Below are positions 33,032 through 38,525 of a stretch of DNA of 38,525 nt, in pieces (position 1 is the stretch's first letter; each line of letters begins with the position of its first letter). The notes below the pieces were generated by a model. It was not told the DNA's origin. It did no database searches and saw nothing but the letters and a program-made list of their open reading frames with translations. The DNA is from an uncultured Clostridia bacterium. GTDB taxonomy: Bacteria; Bacillota; Clostridia; Christensenellales; CAG-917. A program made the translations under genes and the position numbers. The stretch is from positions 1-38,525 of the forward strand of contig CANQNQ010000011.1 of NCBI GenBank assembly GCA_947625225.1, in the 5' to 3' direction.

Positions 33032-35242
33032 ATGGAAATTCAACTTAACGCGCAACAGCAAAGTGCAGTAAACGCCGTCCAAGGTCCCGTATTGGTCATC
33101 GCGGGCGCTGGCAGCGGCAAGACAAGGGTGCTGACGGCACGCATATGCCATCTCATAGAGATGGGAGTTTCGCCATACAACATTTTGGCGATCACCTTTA
33201 CCAACAAGGCTGCGGACGAGATGAAGCAGCGCATAGAAAAGTATATCGGCGCGGTGGGTGTTTGGACAAGCACCTTCCATTCAATGTGCGCGCGCATGCT
33301 CCGCGTGGACGCAGAGCGCATCGGCTACAGCAAGGATTTCAGCATATACACCGAGCAGGAAAGCGACCGCGTGGTCAAACGCATACTTGCCGATCATCCC
33401 GCCATCGACCCCAAAAAGAAGAGCGAGATATTGTGGCACATCTCCCGCGCCAAGACGCTGAGCATGTCGCCCGCGGAGTACTACGACGCCATAAAGGACG
33501 ACGAAAACGACGCGGAAGACATAACCATGGTCTATCGCCGCTACGAGGAGGAGCTCAAGCGCTCCAACAGCCTCGATTTTGACGACCTGTTGCTCAAGAC
33601 GATCATGCTGTTCGAGACCTGCCCGGACGTGCTTGAAAAGTACCAGCAGCGCTTTGAATACATCCATGTGGACGAATTTCAGGACACCAACGGCTTGCAG
33701 TACAAGCTGGTCAAGCTGCTTGCGGCGCGCAGCGGCAATCTGTTCGCTGTGGGCGACGAGGATCAGTCCATATACAGTTGGCGAGGCGCGGAAATAAAAA
33801 ATATTCTGGATTTTCCAAAGGATTTCCCGGGCACAAAGGTAATAAAGCTGGAGCAGAACTATCGCAGCACCTCCTCCATACTCAAGGCGGCAAACAACGT
33901 CATAAAAAACAACCGCAACCGCAATGACAAGACGCTGTGGAGCGACAACAGCGAAGAGGATTGCGTGGAGTACTACGAGGCGTACAGCGACCGCGACGAG
34001 TCCGAAAAGGTGGCGCGCGCAATAGGAGTGCTCACGCGCGACGGCGCGAACTACAGCGACATAGCGGTGCTGGTGAGGGCAAACTCGCTCACGCGACAAT
34101 TTGAAGAGGAATTCAATTTGCACGGGATACCCTATAAGGTATTTGGCGGATTCAGATTCTTCGAGCGCAAGGAGATAAAGGACGCGCTGGCATACGTCCG
34201 TCTGGCGCTCAATCCCAGCGATAACGACAGCTTGCTGAGGGTCATCAACTATCCCAAGCGCGGTATAGGCGACGGCGCGGTGGGGGAGCTTAGGCAGGCG
34301 GCGATGGACGGCAATTGCACGCTGTTTGCGGCGCTTATCAATCACGACCGACTTGGCTCGGCGACGTCAAAGAAGCTGAGCGGATTTGCCAATATTTTGC
34401 TGGATCTGATAGAGGCAAAGGACAACATGAAGCCAGTCGAGTTCATGCAATACGCGCTGAGGCGCAGCGGGCTTGAGGACGCGCTTGCGGCAAGCAAGGA
34501 TCGCGAAGACGTCAACCGCCTGGAAAATATCGAGGAGCTTGTCGCGGCGGTGCGGCAATTTGTGCAGGACAACCCCGAGTCCACCATTTCCGACTTCATG
34601 CAATCGGTGGCGCTGGTCTCCGACGCGGACGAGATGGACGACGAAAACTACGTCACGCTGGCGACGGTGCACGCGGTAAAGGGGCTTGAGTTCGACTATG
34701 TGTTCATAATCGGCCTCGAGGAGGGGATATTCCCCACTCAGCGCGCGATAGCTTCCGGCGATCTTGAGGAGGAGCGCCGCCTGATGTATGTGGCGATCAC
34801 GCGCGCGCGTCGCAGGGTATTCGCGTTCAACGCGCGCAGCCGTTATCGCTTCGGCAGGACGGAAAATTTTCCCAAGAGCCGTTTTGTGGGCGAGATGACG
34901 GGTGTCAGACAGGCGCTGAGGTACACCAACAGTGGTTACGCGTCACAGCCCGTTGACAACCGCATAAAGCTTGGCGCAAACGGCGCTTCGCAGAGCTTCA
35001 AATCCGTCGTGAGGGGCGCGCAATCAAACCGCGCGACGGCAAGTGTGGACTACGACAAATTTGTCAAAAATACCGTTGTCGAGCACACCAAATTCGGTCG
35101 CGGCGTCATTGTAGAGACCAGCGGCGAAGGCGAGGATAAGATCGCTTCCATCATGTTCCGCGGGCTTGGCATCAAGCGTTTTGCGCTTGCGATCGCGGCG
35201 CCGAGTCTGAGGATAATCAACGATCTTGACGACATCTGTTGA
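33032..35242 (+). CDS. pcrA: ATP-dependent DNA helicase PcrA (UvrD/Rep family)
   Basis: This 736-residue 3'-5' SF1 helicase works in DNA repair and replication. Visible motifs are the Q-motif region LNAQQQSAV, Walker A AGAGSGKT (residues 24-31), motif Ia ITFTNKAADEM, Walker B VDEFQDTN, motif III VGDEDQSIYSWRGA, motif IV LEQNYRS and motifs V/VI TVHAVKGLEFDYVF and YVAITRARRR. The C-terminal 60 residues form the Tudor-like PcrA tail (VEHTKFGRGVIVETSGEGED). The ATG at 33032 matches the family start but has no ribosome site. An earlier GTG at 33011 overlaps the -10 box. ligA follows after 90 bases, a conserved pairing in Firmicutes. Confidence 0.95.
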   Translation: MEIQLNAQQQSAVNAVQGPVLVIAGAGSGKTRVLTARICHLIEMGVSPYNILAITFTNKAADEMKQRIEKYIGAVGVWTSTFHSMCARMLRVDAERIGYSKDFSIYTEQESDRVVKRILADHPAIDPKKKSEILWHISRAKTLSMSPAEYYDAIKDDENDAEDITMVYRRYEEELKRSNSLDFDDLLLKTIMLFETCPDVLEKYQQRFEYIHVDEFQDTNGLQYKLVKLLAARSGNLFAVGDEDQSIYSWRGAEIKNILDFPKDFPGTKVIKLEQNYRSTSSILKAANNVIKNNRNRNDKTLWSDNSEEDCVEYYEAYSDRDESEKVARAIGVLTRDGANYSDIAVLVRANSLTRQFEEEFNLHGIPYKVFGGFRFFERKEIKDALAYVRLALNPSDNDSLLRVINYPKRGIGDGAVGELRQAAMDGNCTLFAALINHDRLGSATSKKLSGFANILLDLIEAKDNMKPVEFMQYALRRSGLEDALAASKDREDVNRLENIEELVAAVRQFVQDNPESTISDFMQSVALVSDADEMDDENYVTLATVHAVKGLEFDYVFIIGLEEGIFPTQRAIASGDLEEERRLMYVAITRARRRVFAFNARSRYRFGRTENFPKSRFVGEMTGVRQALRYTNSGYASQPVDNRIKLGANGASQSFKSVVRGAQSNRATASVDYDKFVKNTVVEHTKFGRGVIVETSGEGEDKIASIMFRGLGIKRFALAIAAPSLRIINDLDDIC

Positions 35243-35332
35243 TATAAAATTGTGCACAACAGCAACTTTAATATGTAATTCAACGCGATAAACCGCGTAT
35301 TCTGCAAATAAACGCAATTCAGCGAGGGATCT

Positions 35333-37282
35333 ATGGACGCTTCAGACAGAATGAGACAGCTGGTCGACACGCTCAACGAGTGGGCGCGGCTTTACTATGA
35401 AGAGGACGCTCCCGTCGTCGCCGACGCGGAGTACGACAGGCTCTATGACGAGCTGCGCCGTCTTGAGGCCAGCGAGGGCTATTCGCTTGACGACAGCCCG
35501 ACTCATCGCGTTGGCGGGGCGCTGCAAAAGAAGTTTGAGCAGTCCGCGCACATCCTGCGTCTCTACAGCCTCGACAAGTGCCAGACTGTGGAAGAGTTTT
35601 CGGACTGGTGCGGGCGGCTTGTCAAGCAGCTGGGCTATCTGCCCGCTCTGACGTGCGAGTACAAGTTCGACGGCCTCACGCTCAACCTGCTTTACGAGGA
35701 CGGCGCGCTTGTCAAGGCGACCACCCGCGGCGATGGCGTAGTGGGCGAGGTAGTGACCGCGCAAGTGCAGACTATCAAGCGTCTCCCGCGCCGAATTAAG
35801 TACAAAGGTCGGATAGAAATACAAGGGGAGGGTATATTGCGTCTCAGCAACCTCGCCAAGTACAATCTAACGGCGGACGAGCCCCTCAAAAATGCTCGCA
35901 ACGGCGCGGCGGGAGCCATCCGCAATCTTGACCCGAGCGTGACTGCCTCGCGCGGTCTTAGCTTCATGGCGTACAACATCGGCTACAGCGACATGCCGTT
36001 CGGCTCTCAGACGGAGATGCGCGCGTTCCTCAAGGCGGAGGGCTTCGAGGTGGAGGGCGATTTCGAGGTGGCGGACAGCGTATCCGCGGCGCTGGCGTTT
36101 GCCGACCGCACGGAGCAGGCGCGCCCGACGCTGGATTATCTCATCGACGGCGTGGTTTTCAAGGTGAATTCCGCCTCCGTGCGCGACGTATTGGGTTTCA
36201 CGGAGAAGTTCCCCAAGTGGGCGGTGGCGTACAAATTCAAGGCGGACGAGATGACGACGCGTCTCATCGGGGTGGAGTGGCAGGTGTCCCGCAGCGCGAA
36301 GCTCAATCCGATCGCAATTATGGAGCCTGTTGACATAGGCGGCGTGACGGTCAGCCGCGCGACGCTCAACAACTACGGCGACATCCTCAAAAAGAAGGTG
36401 CGCGTGGGCGACCGCGTTTTTGTGCGCCGCAGCAACGACGTCATCCCGGAGATCACGGGCGTGGCGGAGCAGGTGGACGGCGCGGAGGCGATCGCAAAGC
36501 CGACGGTATGTCCCGTCTGCGGCTCGCCTGTGAAGGAGGTAGGCGCATTTTTGTACTGCACGGGCGAGGACTGCGCGCCTCGTCGCGTGGCGCAGCTTGA
36601 CCATTTTGCCTGCAAGGACGCGCTTGACATCGACGGCTTTTCCGAGAAGACGGCGGAGCTTTTGTACAACGAGCGTCACATCACGGACGCGGTGAAGTTG
36701 CTCAATCTGACGGCGGAGGACATGCTTGGTCTTGACGGTTTCGGCGACAAAAAGATAGGCAATCTTATCTCCGCCATCGCCGCTGCGAAGCGCACCACGC
36801 TTGACCGCTTCATCTTTGCGTTGGGCATAGACGGCATAGGCAAGAAAACCGCAAAAGACCTAGTTAAACGTTTCAAAACGCTTGATAAACTGTCGATTGC
36901 GACGATTGAGCAGTTGACCGACGTGGACGGCATAGGCGCCGTGCTTGCCGCCAATGTGCGCGCATATTTTGACGATCCCGCCAATATGAAGATGATAGAC
37001 GCCATGCTTGCAAGCGGCATTGAATTTCAGCAGACCGCGCCGTCCGAGGGCGTGTTCAAGGGCATGCGCGTGGTGCTGACCGGCTCTTTGCCGACCTATA
37101 AGCGCGGCGAGGCGACGCAGCTGATTGAGAGCAACGGCGGCGAAGTGACGTCCTCCGTGTCGAAAAATGTGGACTTTGTACTTGCGGGCGCCGACCCGGG
37201 CAGCAAACTTAACAAAGCGCACAAGTTGGGCGTCAAAGTCATTGACGAACCCACCTTCAAGCGCATGTTGGGATTAGAGTGA
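35333..37282 (+). CDS. ligA: NAD+-dependent DNA ligase LigA
   Basis: This 649-residue enzyme seals nicks using NAD+. The N-terminal Ia domain (YYEEDAPVVADAEYDRLYDE) binds NAD+. The adenylated lysine is Lys111 in CEYKFDGLTL, followed by TRGDGVVGE. The OB fold is followed by a four-Cys zinc finger (CPVCGSP at 393-399, then YCTGEDC), helix-hairpin-helix repeats (GIDGIGKKTAKDLV, DVDGIGAVLAANV) and a C-terminal BRCT domain (about 573-649, FKGMRVVLTGSLPTYKRGEA). GAGG lies before the ATG at 35333. It is probably in one operon with pcrA. The palindromic repeat nest begins 27 bases after its stop. Confidence 0.96.
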   Translation: MDASDRMRQLVDTLNEWARLYYEEDAPVVADAEYDRLYDELRRLEASEGYSLDDSPTHRVGGALQKKFEQSAHILRLYSLDKCQTVEEFSDWCGRLVKQLGYLPALTCEYKFDGLTLNLLYEDGALVKATTRGDGVVGEVVTAQVQTIKRLPRRIKYKGRIEIQGEGILRLSNLAKYNLTADEPLKNARNGAAGAIRNLDPSVTASRGLSFMAYNIGYSDMPFGSQTEMRAFLKAEGFEVEGDFEVADSVSAALAFADRTEQARPTLDYLIDGVVFKVNSASVRDVLGFTEKFPKWAVAYKFKADEMTTRLIGVEWQVSRSAKLNPIAIMEPVDIGGVTVSRATLNNYGDILKKKVRVGDRVFVRRSNDVIPEITGVAEQVDGAEAIAKPTVCPVCGSPVKEVGAFLYCTGEDCAPRRVAQLDHFACKDALDIDGFSEKTAELLYNERHITDAVKLLNLTAEDMLGLDGFGDKKIGNLISAIAAAKRTTLDRFIFALGIDGIGKKTAKDLVKRFKTLDKLSIATIEQLTDVDGIGAVLAANVRAYFDDPANMKMIDAMLASGIEFQQTAPSEGVFKGMRVVLTGSLPTYKRGEATQLIESNGGEVTSSVSKNVDFVLAGADPGSKLNKAHKLGVKVIDEPTFKRMLGLE

Positions 37283-37308
37283 AGGTAAATCTGGCGCGAT
37301 CCGTTCAT

Positions 37309-37356
37309 GGCTCCCTTTAGTAAGGGGAGCTGGCACGGAGTGCCTGAGGGGATTGT
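37309..37356 (+). repeat. Modular palindromic repeat, copy 1
   Basis: This copy has hairpin 1 (GCTCCCTT TAGT AAGGGGAGC), hairpin 2 (GGCAC GGA GTGCC) and the tail TGAGGGGATTGT. It is the first of about nine copies that surround the DUF559 gene. It may act as the ligA terminator region, but there is no U-run. Confidence 0.85.
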
Positions 37357-37440
37357 AGTCAACTCTCACCTTTCCACAGCCCGACCCCCACCCTTAAGCG
37401 GATGAATCATAATATTTTGTACCCGCGCGCGTGTAGTCTT

Positions 37441-37488
37441 GGCGCCCCTTAGCAAGGGGAGCTGGCACGGAGTGCCTGAGGGGATTGT
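37441..37488 (+). repeat. Modular palindromic repeat, copy 2
   Basis: This has the same layout as copy 1, with hairpin 1 written GCGCCCCTTAGCAAGGGGAGC. Hairpin 2 and the tail are identical to copy 1. The stretch 37357-37440 between copies holds nothing I recognise. Confidence 0.85.
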
Positions 37489-37504
37489 ATAACGGTACAA
37501 CTGG

Positions 37505-37578
37505 ACAATCCCTACAGTCTATTTCGCGTATCGCTTTGCTATCCGCTTCATATCCAGCTCCCCTTACTAAGGGGAGCC
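37505..37578 (-). repeat. Modular palindromic repeat, copy 3, with a different second module
   Basis: This is on the minus strand: hairpin 1 (37556-37578), then a longer second module of about 40 bases (GGATATGAAGCGG through to AGACTG), then TAGGGATTGT. The end modules match copies 1 and 2 but the middle does not. Copy 8 has a related middle. Confidence 0.8.
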
Positions 37579-37700
37579 ATAAAAGGAAGAGAGCATAAGG
37601 CCCCATTAGGGGAGCCATAAAAGGAAGAGAGCATAAGGCCCCATTAGGGGAGCCATAAAAGGAAGAGAGCATAAGACCCCGATTAGGGGAGCCATAAGAG
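37571..37700. repeat. 38-bp tandem repeat grown from hairpin 1
   Basis: GGGGAGCCATAAAAGGAAGA recurs at 37571, 37609, 37647 and 37686, giving three 38-bp units plus a partial fourth; the last interval is 39 because of one added G. Each unit contains CCCCATTAGGGG, so the array looks like local expansion of the hairpin-1 module of copy 3. Confidence 0.85.
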
Positions 37701-37756
37701 GATGGCAAACCGATTAGCACCGGGGGGATTGTAACACAAATTTCTCTGCAAATCAT

Positions 37757-37818
37757 GGCGCCCCTTAGCAAGGGGAGCTGTCTGCAAGATTTTTTTTCTT
37801 GCAGGCTGAAGGGATTGT
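37757..37818 (+). repeat. Modular palindromic repeat, copy 4, just before the DUF559 gene
   Basis: Hairpin 1 (GCCCCTTAGCAAGGGG) is followed by a different hairpin 2 (CTGCAAGA, T-rich loop, TCTTGCAG) and the tail GAAGGGATTGT. It ends 33 bases before the DUF559 start codon. Copy 5 after the gene is nearly identical, so the gene is flanked by direct copies. Confidence 0.85.
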
Positions 37819-37851
37819 CACCCCGTCATCACACGCAACTGAGGAACCATA

Positions 37852-38208
37852 ATGGAACGCAAATACAACAAATCGCTTATTGACAACGCGCAATCGCTCC
37901 GCCGCAACATGACCAAGGAGGAGCGGCATTTGTGGTTCGATTTTCTGCAGACCTACCCGGTGAAATTTCGCAGGCAGGCGGTGCTGAACAAATACATTGC
38001 GGATTTTTACAGTCCTGAGGCCAAGCTGGTGATCGAGCTTGATGGTTCTCAGCATTTTGAGGACAAGGGCATAGCTTACGACGCTGCCCGCACGGAATTT
38101 CTGGCGCAGTACGGCTTGACTGTCATCAGGATTTCAAACCGCATGGTCAACGAGCGCTTCAACGATGTCTGCGAATATATTGACAACTTTGTCCGTCACA
38201 TCAACTGA
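37852..38208 (+). CDS. DUF559 endonuclease-like protein
   Basis: This 118-residue protein is of the DUF559 family (COG2852 type, related in fold to Vsr and restriction endonucleases). The family core is visible: N-terminal AQSLRRNMTKEERHLWFDF, then FRRQAVLNKYIADFYSPE, the acidic KLVIELDGSQH and the C-terminal EFLAQYGLTVIRISN. Asp and Glu in IADFY and VIELDG plus Gln in DGSQH fit a PD-(D/E)XK-like active site. Start ATG 37852 has GAGG eight bases upstream. The gene is surrounded by about nine palindromic repeats absent from the rest of the window. Its 3' end is duplicated in a 23-bp tandem repeat. The cellular role of the family is not established. Confidence 0.9.
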   Translation: MERKYNKSLIDNAQSLRRNMTKEERHLWFDFLQTYPVKFRRQAVLNKYIADFYSPEAKLVIELDGSQHFEDKGIAYDAARTEFLAQYGLTVIRISNRMVNERFNDVCEYIDNFVRHIN

Positions 38209-38261
38209 TCTCTATCCGCCACCTCGACTGATTTTTATCCGCCACCTCGACTGATTTTTAT
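38193..38261 (+). repeat. 23-bp tandem repeat derived from the DUF559 3' end
   Basis: Three 23-bp units start at 38193, 38216 and 38239. The second and third are identical (CCGCCACCTCGACTGATTTT plus TAT). The first, which holds the last codons and stop of the gene, matches at 18 of 23 positions. Confidence 0.8.
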
Positions 38262-38270
38262 CCGTTTTAA

Positions 38271-38332
38271 GGCTCCCCTTAGCAAGGGGAGCTGTCTGCA
38301 AGAATTTTTTTCTTGCAGACTGAAGGGATTGT
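38271..38332 (+). repeat. Modular palindromic repeat, copy 5
   Basis: Hairpin 1 (GGCTCCCCTTAGCAAGGGG) is followed by hairpin 2 (CTGCAAGA, T-run, TCTTGCAG) and the tail ACTGAAGGGATTGT. It is nearly identical to copy 4 on the other side of the DUF559 gene. Its tail plus flank (38326-38340) is the exact inverse of 38445-38460. Confidence 0.85.
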
Positions 38333-38350
38333 CCCAAGCTTGTTCGTTCA

Positions 38351-38398
38351 ACAATCCCCTCAAGCACTCCGTGCCAGCTCCCCTTGCTAAGGGGCGCC
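38351..38398 (-). repeat. Modular palindromic repeat, copy 6
   Basis: This minus-strand copy is of the copy 2 type: GGCGCCCCTTAGCAAGGGG, hairpin GGCAC GGA GTGC, tail TTGAGGGGATTGT. Confidence 0.85.
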
Positions 38399-38412
38399 TT
38401 GAACGGAGAAGA

Positions 38413-38434
38413 TCCTTGCAGACTGAGGGGATTG
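38413..38434 (+). repeat. Fragment of the modular repeat (tail only), copy 7
   Basis: CTTGCAGACTGAGGGGATTG matches the end of hairpin 2 and the tail of copies 4 and 5. Hairpin 1 is missing, so this is a truncated copy. Confidence 0.7.
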
Positions 38435-38452
38435 CCTAACGTATAGCTTGGG

Positions 38453-38525
38453 ACAATCCCTTCAGTCTGTTTCGCTACGCTCAACATCCAGCTCCCCTTA
38501 CTAAGGGGAGCCGGCACGGAGTGCC
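38453..38525. repeat. Modular palindromic repeats, copies 8 (minus) and 9 (plus, cut by the window end)
   Basis: Copy 8 runs on the minus strand from hairpin 1 (38490-38512) to ACAATCCC at 38453, with a middle module related to copy 3. The same hairpin 1 also begins a plus-strand copy with GGCACGGAGTGCC ending at the window edge. Two copies in opposite orientation therefore share one hairpin. Confidence 0.75.

Overview
The window looks like a chromosomal segment of a spore-forming Firmicute, most likely an uncultured clostridial lineage. The evidence is a complete spoIIAA-spoIIAB-sigF operon, strong Shine-Dalgarno sites, tRNA genes with encoded CCA, the pcrA-ligA pair, many lipoproteins with Firmicute lipoboxes, and consensus-like promoters that mostly have 17-base spacers. 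I cannot name a species.

Layout. 1-483: non-coding and rich in hairpins. 484-3644 (minus): a PadR-type regulator fused to a coiled coil and four membrane segments, with a palindrome over its promoter, then a tyrosine recombinase whose promoter also carries an inverted repeat. 3645-5859: a highly palindromic promoter/leader region feeding a Cys-knuckle lipoprotein. 5942-7396 (minus): the sporulation sigma-F operon. 7518-8275: a six-tRNA cluster (Pro, CAT, Asp, Phe, Thr, Tyr). 8380-24895: a cell-surface block with a 936-residue lipoprotein, a giant beta-helix/Ig-like-repeat adhesin broken by a one-base frameshift, a polytopic membrane protein, a clostripain-family lipoprotein and another lipoprotein. 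24947-29931: housekeeping genes hemW, prs, an MBL hydrolase and rho. 29996-32940: a frameshifted GIY-YIG/DUF4357 gene, a tRNA-Ser whose leader contains four 52-bp hairpin repeats that each copy the tRNA 5' end, and a two-domain DUF1508 protein. 32992-37282: pcrA and ligA. 37309-38525: a small DUF559 endonuclease gene inside a dense nest of modular palindromic repeats.

How it fits together. The housekeeping genes are ordinary in content, but hemW and pcrA appear to have leaderless or near-leaderless mRNAs. Two distant lipoprotein genes share the same 12-bp palindrome just after their predicted transcription starts, suggesting common control of the envelope genes. The best candidates for something undescribed are the DUF559 gene with its repeats, the tRNA-Ser 5'-end repeat array, and the membrane-anchored PadR regulator.
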